DNA of 64,000 nt, from assembly GCF_002917095.1 (NCBI RefSeq), contig NZ_PQGA01000004.1:248001-312000 (forward strand), given 5' to 3'. Source of the DNA: Paraburkholderia eburnea. Its GTDB lineage: Bacteria; Pseudomonadota; Gammaproteobacteria; Burkholderiales; Burkholderiaceae. Below are positions 28,044 to 38,307 of this stretch, piece by piece (position 1 is the first letter of the stretch; each line of letters opens with the position of its first letter). A program made the position numbers and the translations under genes. The notes under the pieces were generated by a model that worked only from the letters and a program-made list of their open reading frames with translations, was not told where the DNA came from and made no database searches.

Positions 28044-28193
28044 AATAGATGCGATGCGGGTAGCGAACACGGATCACGAAACGGGCCGTCATTGATCAGA
28101 AGCGCGCCGTGCCGTGTGAACAGGGCCAAAGGTTAGGGGTTAGCCAGGCCGGATTCGCGTCCGGTCATTCGTCATACGATCAGGAGTCCAAAG

Positions 28194-29267
28194 TTGAAGC
28201 ACTTCATTGCCGCGGGGTTGACGGGCATCTGCGCCGTCTCATCTGCATGGGCGCAAAGCAGCGTCACGCTATACGGCAGCCTGGATGCAGGCGTGGCCTA
28301 CGTCAGCAACGTGGGTGGCCATTCGAAGTGGATGGAAGAACAGGGCAACATGCAGCCCGACCGCTGGGGCCTGCGCGGCCGTGAGGATCTGGGCGACGGC
28401 CTGAAGGCGATTTTCCAGCTGGAAAACGGCTTCTATACGAATACCGGCGCGATGGCGAAGGCGGGCACGCTGTTCAATCGCCAGGCGTTCGTGGGTCTGA
28501 GCTCGGACCGGTTCGGTACGCTCACGCTCGGCCATCAGACGCCGTTCTCGTTCGACGTGCTCGATCCGTTCAGCACGGCTTATCTGGCGGCGAGCTGGTA
28601 CGCGTTCCACCCGGGCAATATCGACGAACTCGCGGATACCGGCGTCGTGCCCTACGACAACTCGGTGAAGTATCGTTCTCCTGAATTTTATGGCTTCACG
28701 GCGGGCGCGATGCTCGGCCTCGGCAATACGTCGAACTTCTCGACCGGCCGCACGATGGCGTTTTCGCTCAGTTACGCGAATGGTCCGTTCAAGGCAGGCG
28801 CGACGTGGTCCAACGAGCACGACCGCTCAGTGTCGATGTCCACCACGGGCCTCACGACCTTCCAGGGGCAGTCCGCCGCGACCTATATGGCCGACAAGGT
28901 GGAAAACATGGGGATCGGCGCGTCGTATTCGTTTGGCAAGGTGCTGCTACACGGCCTGTATACGCGCACGAAGCTGCAATCGAACGGTTACTCCGACACG
29001 TTCCAGAGCTACGACGCGGGCGCGAACTACCAGGTGACGACGGCCAACAGCATCGTGGGCGGTGCAGCTACCACGACGCTATCGGGCCGACGCTGGACCC
29101 AGGTGATGATCGGCGATGTGTATGCGCTCTCGAAGAGCACGCAGGTCTATGTGAACGCGTTGTACGAGCACGCCAATTCGGACGCGCAGGCGGCGTTCTT
29201 CACGGCGGGCGTGTCGAGCGGGCGCAACCAGACCATCGTGCTCACCGGCATCCATCACTCGTTCTGA
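28194..29267 (+). CDS. GbpA-family outer-membrane porin, divergent from the catabolic operon
   Basis: 357 aa. It starts with TTG at 28194 after AGGAGT; no in-frame ATG fits. The signal peptide ends SSAWA, followed by QSSVTLYGSLDAGVAYV, the hallmark N-terminus of Burkholderia/Neisseria general porins. The C-terminus is GIHHSF with terminal Phe. It forms a trimeric 16-strand barrel. Its divergent position and the shared operator motif suggest it admits the pathway substrate through the outer membrane. Confidence 0.9.
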   Translation: MKHFIAAGLTGICAVSSAWAQSSVTLYGSLDAGVAYVSNVGGHSKWMEEQGNMQPDRWGLRGREDLGDGLKAIFQLENGFYTNTGAMAKAGTLFNRQAFVGLSSDRFGTLTLGHQTPFSFDVLDPFSTAYLAASWYAFHPGNIDELADTGVVPYDNSVKYRSPEFYGFTAGAMLGLGNTSNFSTGRTMAFSLSYANGPFKAGATWSNEHDRSVSMSTTGLTTFQGQSAATYMADKVENMGIGASYSFGKVLLHGLYTRTKLQSNGYSDTFQSYDAGANYQVTTANSIVGGAATTTLSGRRWTQVMIGDVYALSKSTQVYVNALYEHANSDAQAAFFTAGVSSGRNQTIVLTGIHHSF

Positions 29268-29304
29268 CGCGCAAGGCCTGATGCCTGGCGTCAGGTCTCG
29301 GGCA

Positions 29305-30264
29305 TCAAGCCCCGTGCAGACTGCGCCGTTGCGTGGCATGCGCGGCCTGGGCCGCGGTCGGGTCGCCCGGCAGCGGCCGGTAGTTCAGGCAAGCGGAAAG
29401 ATCCATCGCGGCGGCGCAGACGGCGGCGACGAGCGGCGCGCGCTCGACGTCGCCGATATCCGAACGCGGCACCGTTGCGGTCAGCGCCGCGACGATGCTG
29501 CCCGACTGGTCGCGCACCGGTGCGCTCACCACCGAAATGCCGGTTTCGAACGACGCCTCGCTGAGCGCGTAGCCCTGCTCGGCGAACTCGCGCACGCGCG
29601 TGTAAAGGTCGGCGACGGTGGCGGGCGTGCGCTCGGTGTAGCGCTCCAGTTGCTTCTCGGGATACAGCGCACGCAGCTCGACGAGCGAGAGATCGCCCAT
29701 CAGCACCTGGCCGTGCACCGTGGCGTGTGCGGGCAGGCGCGTCCCCACATGCACCTTCACGGAGCTGAACATCGGCTCGCGCGTCTGCGCCTTGGCCACG
29801 AAAACCACGTCGCGCTGGTCGCGGATCAGCAAATGCGTGCTCAGCCCGGTCGCGTCGCGCAGACGCTCCAGCACCGGCGTGCCGAAGTCGGTCAGTTCCA
29901 GCGAACTCAGGTATTCGAAGCCCAGGCGCAGCACCGCCACACTCAGCCGATACTGGCGGTCGCCGTTGGCGCGCTCGATGAAGCCCAGCGCTTCGAGCGT
30001 TTGCAGCAGGCGAAACGTGGTGGTGCGCGGAATGCCGATGCGCCGCGACAGTTCGGGCGCGCCCAGCACCGGCTCGCGCGCCGAGAATTCCGCGAGGATG
30101 CGCAGGCCGCGCTCCAGGCCCGGCACGAGATAGGTGGAAACGCCGCCGCCCTCTTCGTCGGCGTCGATCTCCGCCTGAGCGGGTTGCGTCTCCTCGGCAG
30201 GCAGCGCGTCGCGCTTGCCCGGCGCCGCGCCACGGCGCGCGCCAGTCGTATTTTTAGTGGCCAT
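29305..30264 (-). CDS. IclR-family regulator, paralogue of the operon-internal IclR
   Basis: 319 aa from the ATG at 30264. After a low-complexity N-terminal extension of about 40 residues come the wHTH (PELSRRIGIPRTTTFRLLQT) and effector domain (GTRLPAHATVHGQVLMGDLS). It is closely similar to the protein at 22753-23652 through both domains, including the recognition helix, so both may read the same operator. It lies tail to tail with the porin gene. It could be the activator or co-repressor of the catabolic genes, or control the neighbouring genes at 30-32 kb. Confidence 0.9.
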   Translation of the reverse strand: MATKNTTGARRGAAPGKRDALPAEETQPAQAEIDADEEGGGVSTYLVPGLERGLRILAEFSAREPVLGAPELSRRIGIPRTTTFRLLQTLEALGFIERANGDRQYRLSVAVLRLGFEYLSSLELTDFGTPVLERLRDATGLSTHLLIRDQRDVVFVAKAQTREPMFSSVKVHVGTRLPAHATVHGQVLMGDLSLVELRALYPEKQLERYTERTPATVADLYTRVREFAEQGYALSEASFETGISVVSAPVRDQSGSIVAALTATVPRSDIGDVERAPLVAAVCAAAMDLSACLNYRPLPGDPTAAQAAHATQRRSLHGA

Positions 30265-30373
30265 TGGCGGCTTGAACCTGCTTGAATCTGTTGGACCGTT
30301 CGGTGATGGGGGCAATGATAACGCGAAGCGCTGCTCCCACCTATGAAACAGAATTCAAGCGATGGACGCCCGA

Positions 30374-30775
30374 CTACTCCCCCGGAAAGCGCCCGCCGAA
30401 CATCGGGTAGCCGCCGGCCGATGCGGCGCGCGTGGCTTCGTCCTGAAGCACGTCCCAATGTTCGACGAGCCTGCCGTCCTCGATACGCAGAATATCGACG
30501 GCAATCAACGCAGCAGCGCTCGCCGAACTGGTGTAGCGGCTATGCACCCAGACGAAGTCGTCTTTGGCGATGACCCTGTCGTACTCGAAGCGCACGTCAC
30601 CCATCGCGCGCACGAGGCCGAACAAGCCTTCACGGCCCGCAGGGACGTGGCCGCTGTGCTGAACGTAATCTTCGGACCAGAACTGCGCGGCCTTCGCATA
30701 GTCCTTGCGGTTGAACAGCGTGTCCAGCGCTTCCAGCACCAGAGCCGTGTTCTGCGCTTCGATCGTTTTGGTCAT
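30374..30775 (-). CDS. SnoaL/NTF2-like small protein
   Basis: 133 aa from the ATG at 30775 with GAAGGAGT upstream. The block VLEALDTLFNRKDYAKAAQF, then SEDYVQHSGHVPAGREGLFG and VDILRIEDGRLVEHWDVLQ, is typical of SnoaL-like polyketide cyclase / ester-hydrolase relatives with an alpha+beta cone fold. No enzymatic function can be assigned. It is 34 bp downstream of an SDR gene and probably co-transcribed with it and the next SDR. Confidence 0.82.
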   Translation of the reverse strand: MTKTIEAQNTALVLEALDTLFNRKDYAKAAQFWSEDYVQHSGHVPAGREGLFGLVRAMGDVRFEYDRVIAKDDFVWVHSRYTSSASAAALIAVDILRIEDGRLVEHWDVLQDEATRAASAGGYPMFGGRFPGE

Positions 30776-30809
30776 GACCTTGACTCCTTCACTGCGCGAC
30801 ACCGGAGCG

Positions 30810-31571
30810 TTATTCGACCGGAATCGGGTTATCGACGATGTACTGATTGAACTGCTCCACGAACGCGTGCTCGTTCGGCCCGGCGTTGTCGCGCATCGGC
30901 TTGGCGCCGTCCACGACGACTTCGGTGGTGGCCGTCTCCAGCCGCTCCAGCGTCTGGGCGATAAAGGCGTCGAGCGGCATGGCGCGCGGGTCGCCGCTCT
31001 TGCGCACGAGATCGGTGTCCACCCACGGCGGCGCGATTTCGAGCACGCGCACGCTGGTGTTGCGCAACACGAAGCGCTGCGACAGCGAATACGAGTGGAT
31101 CGCCGCCTTGGTAGCCGAATACAGCGCCGTGGCCGCAAGCGGCACGTAGGCGAGCACGGAACTGTTATTGATGATCCACGACTCGGGCTGGCGCTTCAGA
31201 TGCTCGACGAAAGCCGCGCTCACGCGCACCGGGCCGAGCAGGTTCGTTTCCACCAGGCGCACGGCCGCCGCGTCGTCCAGCGCGCCACCTGCATCGTCGA
31301 AGGGCATGATACCCGCGTTGTTGATGACCACGTTCAGCGACGGATAACGCTCGATCAGTTGCTGCGCCGCCGCGCGAATCTGCCCGGCATTGCCGATATC
31401 GAGTTCGACCGTGTCGATGGCCGGGTTCAGCTTCGTGATCTCGTCGAGCAGCGCCTTGCGCCGTCCCGCCACGATGACCTTGTTGCCGCGTGCGCTCAAG
31501 GCTTCCGCGAGCGCGCGTCCGATGCCGGAAGTGCCGCCCGTGATGAAAATGGTGTTTCCTGTGAATTTCAT
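30810..31571 (-). CDS. SDR-family oxidoreductase (DltE-like)
   Basis: 253 aa. Cofactor motif TIFITGGTSGIGRALAEALS, NNAG motif NVVINNAGIMPFDD, catalytic Ser (NNSSVLAYVP) and Tyr/Lys (YSATKAAIHSYSLS) are intact. Region APPWVDTDLV is typical of the DltE subgroup, which is usually annotated as oxidoreductase of unknown substrate. It is in a three-gene minus-strand cluster with the NTF2-like protein and a second SDR. Confidence 0.87.
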   Translation of the reverse strand: MKFTGNTIFITGGTSGIGRALAEALSARGNKVIVAGRRKALLDEITKLNPAIDTVELDIGNAGQIRAAAQQLIERYPSLNVVINNAGIMPFDDAGGALDDAAAVRLVETNLLGPVRVSAAFVEHLKRQPESWIINNSSVLAYVPLAATALYSATKAAIHSYSLSQRFVLRNTSVRVLEIAPPWVDTDLVRKSGDPRAMPLDAFIAQTLERLETATTEVVVDGAKPMRDNAGPNEHAFVEQFNQYIVDNPIPVE

Positions 31572-31627
31572 GATTCGATATCCTTATCAAATGAATTGAC
31601 TTTCGACCTTGGAATACAGCATGTTTC

Positions 31628-32425
31628 TCAAGCATCCGTATAACGGCTTGCGGGAGTCTTGTCCGACAGATGCGGGGCCATCGTGCGGCGGGAAGCTTCA
31701 TAGGCGTCCCATTCCTCGCCTGCATGCAGCGACGGAATCGTCACGAGTTCGCCGCGCTCGAAGCCCTTGAGCGCCGCGTCCACCAGTTCGTGCGCCGACA
31801 TGACGATCTCTTGCGGCAGATGTTCGACCGGCAGGCCGCCGATCTGCCAGAAGTCCGTAGCCGTGGCGCCGGGCAGAACCGCCTGCACCTGCACGCCCTT
31901 GGCCGCCAGTTCGTGATGCAGCGACTGGCTGAAAGCCAGCACGAACGCCTTGCTGCCGCCATAAACGCCGTTGAGCGTCTCCGGGGAAATCGCCACGATC
32001 GACGAGATATTGATGACCGCGCCCTTGCCGCGCGCGACGAACCCCGGCACCGCCGCGTAAGTCAGCCGTGTGAGCGCGCCCACATTGAGGTCGATCAGGC
32101 GCGACATGGCGTCCACATCGCTTTCGAGCAGCGGCGTGTGCGTGCCCACGCCGGCGTTGTTGACCAGCAGCGTGATGCTCGCGTCTTCCTTGAGCTTCGC
32201 TTCCACGTTTGCGAGATCCGCGCGGTCGTTGAGGTCGGCGTCGATGATTTCGACGCTGCGATGCGTCTCGTTGGTGATGCGCTCGGCCAGCGCGATCAGG
32301 CGCTCGCGGTTGCGGGCGACCAGAATCAGGTCGTAGCCGCGCGCGGCGAGCCGTTGCGCGTAGACCGCGCCGATGCCCGACGATGCGCCCGTAATGAGGG
32401 CCGTACCTGCGTGTGCTTGTGCCAT
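31628..32425 (-). CDS. SDR-family oxidoreductase
   Basis: 265 aa from the ATG at 32425 with AGGAGT seven bases upstream. Motifs: ALITGASSGIGAVYAQRLAA, LLVNNAGVGTHTPL, INISSIVAISPE and YGGSKAFVLAFSQSL (catalytic Tyr/Lys). This is the classical short-chain group with C-terminal extension; the substrate is unknown. It is divergent from the GlxA-type regulator at 32557, which probably controls it. Confidence 0.87.
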   Translation of the reverse strand: MAQAHAGTALITGASSGIGAVYAQRLAARGYDLILVARNRERLIALAERITNETHRSVEIIDADLNDRADLANVEAKLKEDASITLLVNNAGVGTHTPLLESDVDAMSRLIDLNVGALTRLTYAAVPGFVARGKGAVINISSIVAISPETLNGVYGGSKAFVLAFSQSLHHELAAKGVQVQAVLPGATATDFWQIGGLPVEHLPQEIVMSAHELVDAALKGFERGELVTIPSLHAGEEWDAYEASRRTMAPHLSDKTPASRYTDA

Positions 32426-32527
32426 GATGAGACTCCTTTTGTGTGGATTCGCGAGGATGAAAGGTGATGCCGTGAATGCATTCTGGCGTTCTCGCGCTGT
32501 GACGGAAATGACGTATTTAGGTATGAT

Positions 32528-32548
32528 TCCGGACATCGGATGACCGGA
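32528..32548. promoter_or_regulatory. Possible operator before the GlxA-type regulator
   Basis: TCCGG-N11-CCGGA, which can also be read as three CGGA elements spaced by about one third of a turn, immediately upstream of the ATG at 32557 in the 131-bp divergent region. It may be an autoregulatory AraC-type site; the support is only its symmetry and position. Confidence 0.35.
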
Positions 32549-32556
32549 GAACCGCC

Positions 32557-33513
32557 ATGCACCGGATCGGCTTTTTGCTGAGCGAGGGCTTTCAGATCAT
32601 GACGCTTGCACCGCAATCGGTGTTCGAGCACGCGAACCTGACAGCGGGCCAGGACTTCTACAAGCTGGAGAATTTTTCGCCGGAAGGCGGCGAGGTCCGC
32701 TCCTCGCTGCATATTCCGGTCGGCACGCGCGCGCTGCGCGGGCGCATCGACATCGATACGTGGATCGTCGCCGGTGTGAACGACCCGCTCATCGAGCCGC
32801 CGCCGCCCAAGATACTGACGTTTCTGCGTAAGGCCGCGCCGCGCGCGCGCCGGATCGCGGGCATCTGCACAGGCGCCTTCGTGCTGGCCGCCGCGGGCCT
32901 GCTCGCGCAGCGGCGCGCCACTACGCACTGGTTCTATGGGCGCGAAATGCAGAAGCGCTTTCCGGACATTCGTGTGGAAGAGGACCGCATCTATATCGTC
33001 GATGGGCCGATCTGGACCTCGGCGGGCATGACGGCGGGGCTGGATCTGGCGCTCGCGATGGTGGAAAAGGATCTGGGCGCCGATATCGCGCGCTCCGTGG
33101 CGCACAAGCTCGTGATGCACCAGCGCCGCGCGGGCGGCCAGTCGCAGCATTCGGAAATGCTCGATCTCGCGCCCAAGTCGGACCGCATCCAGAACGCGCT
33201 CAACTACGCACGGCAGAATCTGCATGGTTCGCTTACCGTGGAAGAGCTGGCCGAACGTGTGCATCTCAGCCCGCGCCAGTTCAGTCGCGTCTTCACGCTC
33301 GAAACCGGGCAGTCGCCCGCGAAGGCGATCGAAGGGCTGCGCCTGGAAGCCGCGCGGCTGATGATCGAACAAAGCCGCCATCCGCTCGAAGTGATCGCCA
33401 GGGAAACCGGCTTTCGCGACCGCCGCCATCTGCGCGAGGCGTTCATGCGCGGATTCGGCATTCCGCCCCAAGCCGTGCGCCGCGAGGCACGCGGCGAACA
33501 ACGCCTTGCGTAG
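32557..33513 (+). CDS. GlxA-type AraC-family regulator with DJ-1/PfpI sensor domain
   Basis: 318 aa. Residues 1-190 form a DJ-1/PfpI (class I glutamine amidotransferase-like) domain with the nucleophile-elbow Cys in GICTGAFVLAAAG and a following TTHW. Residues 215-310 contain two AraC HTHs (LTVEELAERVHLSPRQFSRV and PLEVIARETGFRDRRHLREA). Such regulators (FtrA, GlxA, CdhR) respond to small metabolites and often activate divergent catabolic genes. Here the likely target is the SDR-SDR-NTF2 cluster. Confidence 0.88.
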   Translation: MHRIGFLLSEGFQIMTLAPQSVFEHANLTAGQDFYKLENFSPEGGEVRSSLHIPVGTRALRGRIDIDTWIVAGVNDPLIEPPPPKILTFLRKAAPRARRIAGICTGAFVLAAAGLLAQRRATTHWFYGREMQKRFPDIRVEEDRIYIVDGPIWTSAGMTAGLDLALAMVEKDLGADIARSVAHKLVMHQRRAGGQSQHSEMLDLAPKSDRIQNALNYARQNLHGSLTVEELAERVHLSPRQFSRVFTLETGQSPAKAIEGLRLEAARLMIEQSRHPLEVIARETGFRDRRHLREAFMRGFGIPPQAVRREARGEQRLA

Positions 33514-33586
33514 AGGCCCGCTGCACTACAATCGCTGCACTCGCGCGCGCCGCGCACGTCACTAAAACGAATCTGCCTCACCCCTC

Positions 33587-34819
33587 ATGCGTCTTCTTCA
33601 CACCTCGGACTGGCATCTGGGCCAGAACTTCATGGGCAAGAGCCGTCAGGCCGAGCATCGGCAACTGATCGACTGGCTCGTGGCCCAGGTCGACGAGCAT
33701 GCCGTCGATGCGGTCCTGATTGCCGGCGATATCTTCGATACCGGCACGCCGCCCAGCTACGCCCGCGAGCTCTACAGCGACCTCGTGGTGCGCCTGCACA
33801 CGGCGGGCGTGGCGTTGCTCCTGCTCGGCGGCAATCACGATTCCGTGGCGACGCTGCGTGAAAGCAGCGCCTTGCTGGAGCGGCTTTCGGCGCGTGTCGT
33901 GCCTCACGCCGACGCGCCCGAGGCGCAGGTCCGCGTGTTGCCACTGCGCGCGAAAGCGACGCCCGGTTGCGTGGTCTGCGCCGTGCCCTTTATCCGCGCG
34001 CGCGACGTGATGCAAAGCGAGTACGGCCAAAGCGCCGAGCAGAAGCAGCAAACCTTGCAACTTGCGATTCAGGCCTATTATCAAGCGGTTTTCGTGGCCG
34101 CCGATGCGCGGCGCAAAGCGCTGGTAGCCGAACTCGGCCATGCCGTGCCGCTGATCGCGACGGGCCATCTCACGACGGTGGGCGCAAGCGCGAGCGAATC
34201 GGTGCGCGAAATCTACGTGGGCGCGCTCGAAGCGTTCCCCACCAGCGCGTTCCCTCCGGTCGATTACATCGCGCTCGGCCATATCCATCGCCCGCAGAAA
34301 GTGGGCGGCCTCGCGCATATCCGCTATAGCGGCTCGCCCATTGCGCTGAGTTTCGACGAAGCCTCGCAGCAAAAGGAAATGCTGCTGGTCGAGCTGGGCG
34401 AAGCGGGCCTTGAAGGCGTCACGCCGCTGCCAGTGCCGGTATTCCAGCCGCTCGTTGCGCTCAAGGGCAACCTCAAGACGCTGCCCGATGCGTTCGCGAA
34501 CGCGGCAAAAGACGCCTCGCCCGAGCGCCCCGTGTGGATCGAAGTGACGGTCGCCGAAGACGATTATCTGGCCGATCTGCCCGCGCGCATCCAGACGCTG
34601 GCCGAAGGTCTGCCGCTGGAAGTGCTGCGCATTCGCCGCGAGCGCGGCAGCAACGTGGCGCAGTTATCGGCCGACGCGGGCGTGACCCTCGACGAACTCG
34701 ATCCGCTCGACGTATTCGCGCGCCGTCTCGCACACGAAACGCTGGACGATGACATCCGCGACGCGCTCACCGCGCGCTACAAGGCCGTCGTTGCGTCCAC
34801 CGTGGAGGGCGAGGCATGA
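33587..34819 (+). CDS. sbcD: SbcD, nuclease subunit of the SbcCD DNA repair complex
   Basis: 410 aa. The N-terminal metallophosphoesterase carries the di-metal motifs [31 protein letters not shown] and GHIHRPQ in the expected order. With SbcC it forms an ATP-dependent nuclease (bacterial Mre11-Rad50) that opens DNA hairpins and cruciforms and trims blocked ends. The stop overlaps the sbcC ATG by 4 bp. Length is normal for Burkholderiales SbcD. Confidence 0.95.
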   Translation: MRLLHTSDWHLGQNFMGKSRQAEHRQLIDWLVAQVDEHAVDAVLIAGDIFDTGTPPSYARELYSDLVVRLHTAGVALLLLGGNHDSVATLRESSALLERLSARVVPHADAPEAQVRVLPLRAKATPGCVVCAVPFIRARDVMQSEYGQSAEQKQQTLQLAIQAYYQAVFVAADARRKALVAELGHAVPLIATGHLTTVGASASESVREIYVGALEAFPTSAFPPVDYIALGHIHRPQKVGGLAHIRYSGSPIALSFDEASQQKEMLLVELGEAGLEGVTPLPVPVFQPLVALKGNLKTLPDAFANAAKDASPERPVWIEVTVAEDDYLADLPARIQTLAEGLPLEVLRIRRERGSNVAQLSADAGVTLDELDPLDVFARRLAHETLDDDIRDALTARYKAVVASTVEGEA

Positions 34820-37800
34820 AGATCCGCAGCCTGCGCCTGAAGAACCTCAACTCGCTCAAGGGCGAGTGGCATATCGACTTCACGAAGCCGCCGTTTACCG
34901 ATAACGGCCTGTTCGCCATCACCGGCCCGACCGGCGCGGGCAAGTCCACGCTGCTCGACGCGATCTGCCTCGCGCTCTATCACGAGACGCCGCGTCTGAA
35001 GACACTTTCGGCAACCGCGAACGACATCATGACGCGCCACACGGCGGACTGCCTCGCCGAAGTGGTGCTCGAAGTGAAGGGCGAAGTGTTTCGCGCCTTC
35101 TGGAGCCAACGCCGCGCGCGCGACAAGGTCGATGGCGCTTTGCAGCAGCCCAAGGTCGAACTCGCAAGCGGCGACGGCACGATCCTCACCACTCATATCA
35201 ACGAGAAACTGCGCCGCGTGACCGAGATCACGCGGCTCGATTTTCCGCGCTTCACGCGCTCGATGCTGCTTGCGCAAGGCGGCTTCGCGGCCTTCCTCAA
35301 CGCCACGGCGAACGATCGCGCGGAACTGCTCGAAGAGCTGACCGGCACGGAAATTTACGGCGAAATCTCGCGTCGCGTGTTCGAGCGCGCGGGCGAAGCG
35401 CGCGACGCGCTCAAGCAGTTGCGCGCGAAAGCCGAAGGCATGGAATTGCTCGACGCCACGCAGCGCGCGACGATCGAACAGGACATCGTCACCCTCACGG
35501 GCCAGTTGAGCGCAGCAGGCGTGCAGACAAAAACGTTGCACGCGCAACGTCAATGGCGTCGAGACCTCATTCAAGCCGAAGCCGATACGCAAACGGCGCT
35601 CGTGCGCGAAACCGCGGCGGCCGCCGCGCTCGACGCCGCCGCGCCGGAACTGGAACGGCTTGCCGCAAGCGAGCCCGCCGAAGCGCTGCGCCCCACTCAC
35701 CTGGCCGTGCAGCAGGGCGAGGCGGCCTGCCGTCAATCGGACGCCGAACTAACCGCGTTGCGTCTGGAGCGCACCCAGCGGCTGACCGCGCAACGGCAGC
35801 AATATGGCGCGACGGCTACGCTCGCCGCGCGCATCGTGCGTGACGGCGACGCGCAACTTGCGCGGCTCGAAGCGGAACAGCGCAGCCTCGATACGTACTG
35901 TGCGTCGAATCGACATCTTGCCGAGCTAGGCGAGCGCGCTGGCGCATGGCGTCAGCAATTCGAGCAGCGCAAGCGCATGGCTGCGGATATCGCCGCGCGC
36001 GCAAGGCAGCTTGGCGATGTGGAGCGGCAACAGAACGAGCAGCGCACGCAGCGTGAGCAACATGCAGCGACGCTTGGCGCCGCTGAGCGCGCGAAGAGCG
36101 AAGCGGACGCGGGCCTGCAAACACTTCAGACGGCGCAGCAAACTCGCCTGGCGGGACAAACGCTCGCGCAGTTGCGCGAGATAGGTCACGCGTCCCAGGT
36201 GACGTTCACGCGCTGGCAGCAACTGGAAACCGTGGCCGAGCGCAGGCGCGCGCTCGCCGATGAAGAACAGACGCTGGCAGCTTCCATAACGCGCACGCTA
36301 GGCGATATCGACGCCAAAGCTGCGGAATCGCAAACGCTCCAGCAATCGCATGTGCAGTTGCTGGCTCGCGTCGAAGACAAGCAAAAGCTGCTCGAACAGG
36401 AGCAGATGATCCGCAGCCTCTCGCAACATCGCGAGCAATTGCAGCCCGGCGATGCGTGTCCGTTGTGCGGCTCGCACGAACACCCGGCAATCGACGCGTA
36501 TCGCGCGCTCGATGAATCCACGACGCAGGCCGCGTTGCAAGCGGCGCGCGCGGAATGGCAGGCTTGCGCGCAGCGTCTGAATGGCAGCGAGCAGGCCTTG
36601 TCGGCGCTGCGTGCGACTCTCGCGCAGCAGCGCGCGCAACATGAACAACTGGCCGTTCGCGTCGCGCAGAATCGCGAGGAATGGGACGCTCTGGTCACCG
36701 AGCTTGCAACGCGGACCCTTGAAGCCGATGCATGGCAACATGCCGATGCACTCGCATCCGCGCGCGAAGCGGCGGGTCGCACCGCGCAGCAACTCAAGCA
36801 GCAACTCGACACCGCCGAAGAAGCCGAAGCCGCCCTCACCCGCGCGCGCGAAGCGAACACGCGTTGCGCCGACGCGCTTCAGGCCGCCCGCGCCCGCGCC
36901 GATTTGCTCGAACAATCGCTAAAGAGCCTGCAGGAGCGCAGCGAAGATCTCGCCCGCGAGCGCGCCACGCTGCAAGTTGCGCACGACGACGAATCCACGG
37001 TCCTCCTCGACGCGTTGCGCGCGGGCGGCTACGCGCTCGACGCCCTGCCCGACGACTCCGCCACCTGGCTGGCCGCGCGCGGCGCCGAATGGCGTCAATG
37101 GCAGGAAACGCAACAGCGCCTTCAGGCGCTCGGCCAGAATCTCGTGCGCCAGCGCGCCCTGTGCGAAACCGCCAGCGCTCAATGGCAGACGTGGCGCGAA
37201 CGATGCGCTGGCATCGGCGTGGAGACGGTACACGCCAATGCTTCGGCATCCTTATTTGATGAAGAGGAAGCGGACGGCGACGCCTCGCCGGAAGACTTCG
37301 CAGCCAGCACCACACGCGCCGATGCCTTGACGCGCGAGCTGGCCGCGCTCGACGGCCAGTTGAGCCATCTCGAACGCACGCTCGCGCAACAGCGCACGGC
37401 GCTCGAAGAAACCACCAAAGCCTGGCAAGCGGCGCTCGCGCAAAGCCCCTTCGCCGATCAAGCGGCTTTCCTCGCCGCCTTGCTGCCGACAGAAGAACGC
37501 AAGCGGCTGCAGGCTCTCAAACAGCAACGCGAACAGGACAAGCAGACCGCCAGCGCCCTGCTGCAAAGCACGCGCGGCAAGCTCTCAAGCCTGCAAGCCG
37601 TCGAGCCGCCCGTGCGGACCGACGCGACGCTCGAAGCGCTGGAGGCACAACTCGATACGCTCGAAAAAGAATGCGCGGCGCTCAACGAGCGTCTGGGCCA
37701 TCAGCGCGGGCTACTGACGCGCGATGCGCAGCAGCGCGAAAGCCAGCGTGCGCTGTTCGAACAGATCGAGGCGCAATCGCAGGATGCCGATCTCTGGCAG

Positions 37801-38289
37801 CGGCTCGACTCGCTGATTGGTTCGGCGAAGGGCGACAAGTTCCGCCGCTTCGCGCAGGGCCTCACGCTCGATCATCTGCTTGCGCTCGCCAACCGCCATC
37901 TCGACCGGCTGCACGCGCGCTATCTGCTGCGCCGCAAATCGACGGGCGAGCTGGAACTGGAGATCGTCGATGGCTGGCAGGCCGACGCCACGCGCGACAC
38001 GCGCACGCTCTCGGGCGGCGAGAGCTTTCTCGTGAGCCTGGCGCTCGCGCTCGCGCTATCGGATCTCGTGAGCCACAAGACGTCGATCGATTCGCTGTTC
38101 CTCGACGAAGGCTTTGGCACGCTCGATGGCGACACGCTCGAAATCGCGCTGGATGCGCTCGATACGCTCAACGCGAGCGGCAAGATGATCGGCGTGATCA
38201 GTCACGTCGAAGGGCTGAAGGATCGTATCGCCACGCAGATCCGCGTGGAGAAAGGCGGCGGAATCGGGCATTCGCGGCTGGTGCTTTAA
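34816..38289 (+). CDS. sbcC: SbcC, SMC-like ATPase subunit of SbcCD
   Basis: 1157 aa. Walker A is GPTGAGKST at residues 37-45. Two very long coiled-coil arms rich in Gln, Glu and Arg (about residues 180-1000) flank a zinc hook at Cys548-P-L-Cys551 ([11 protein letters not shown]). The C-terminal lobe has the ABC signature [18 protein letters not shown] and Walker [12 protein letters not shown]. All catalytic parts are intact. It pairs with SbcD, to which it is translationally coupled. Confidence 0.95.
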   Translation: MKIRSLRLKNLNSLKGEWHIDFTKPPFTDNGLFAITGPTGAGKSTLLDAICLALYHETPRLKTLSATANDIMTRHTADCLAEVVLEVKGEVFRAFWSQRRARDKVDGALQQPKVELASGDGTILTTHINEKLRRVTEITRLDFPRFTRSMLLAQGGFAAFLNATANDRAELLEELTGTEIYGEISRRVFERAGEARDALKQLRAKAEGMELLDATQRATIEQDIVTLTGQLSAAGVQTKTLHAQRQWRRDLIQAEADTQTALVRETAAAAALDAAAPELERLAASEPAEALRPTHLAVQQGEAACRQSDAELTALRLERTQRLTAQRQQYGATATLAARIVRDGDAQLARLEAEQRSLDTYCASNRHLAELGERAGAWRQQFEQRKRMAADIAARARQLGDVERQQNEQRTQREQHAATLGAAERAKSEADAGLQTLQTAQQTRLAGQTLAQLREIGHASQVTFTRWQQLETVAERRRALADEEQTLAASITRTLGDIDAKAAESQTLQQSHVQLLARVEDKQKLLEQEQMIRSLSQHREQLQPGDACPLCGSHEHPAIDAYRALDESTTQAALQAARAEWQACAQRLNGSEQALSALRATLAQQRAQHEQLAVRVAQNREEWDALVTELATRTLEADAWQHADALASAREAAGRTAQQLKQQLDTAEEAEAALTRAREANTRCADALQAARARADLLEQSLKSLQERSEDLARERATLQVAHDDESTVLLDALRAGGYALDALPDDSATWLAARGAEWRQWQETQQRLQALGQNLVRQRALCETASAQWQTWRERCAGIGVETVHANASASLFDEEEADGDASPEDFAASTTRADALTRELAALDGQLSHLERTLAQQRTALEETTKAWQAALAQSPFADQAAFLAALLPTEERKRLQALKQQREQDKQTASALLQSTRGKLSSLQAVEPPVRTDATLEALEAQLDTLEKECAALNERLGHQRGLLTRDAQQRESQRALFEQIEAQSQDADLWQRLDSLIGSAKGDKFRRFAQGLTLDHLLALANRHLDRLHARYLLRRKSTGELELEIVDGWQADATRDTRTLSGGESFLVSLALALALSDLVSHKTSIDSLFLDEGFGTLDGDTLEIALDALDTLNASGKMIGVISHVEGLKDRIATQIRVEKGGGIGHSRLVL

Positions 38290-38307
38290 GGCACCCGCCC
38301 ACGCGAT

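Noticed and set aside
29280..29306. GATGCC / GGCATC hairpin between porin and IclR genes
   Set aside because: Only 6 bp with a long loop; not distinguishable from chance in this base composition.
30265..30315. TTG start extending the second IclR by 17 residues
   Set aside because: No ribosome site; the added residues are not shared with the paralogue at 22753-23652.
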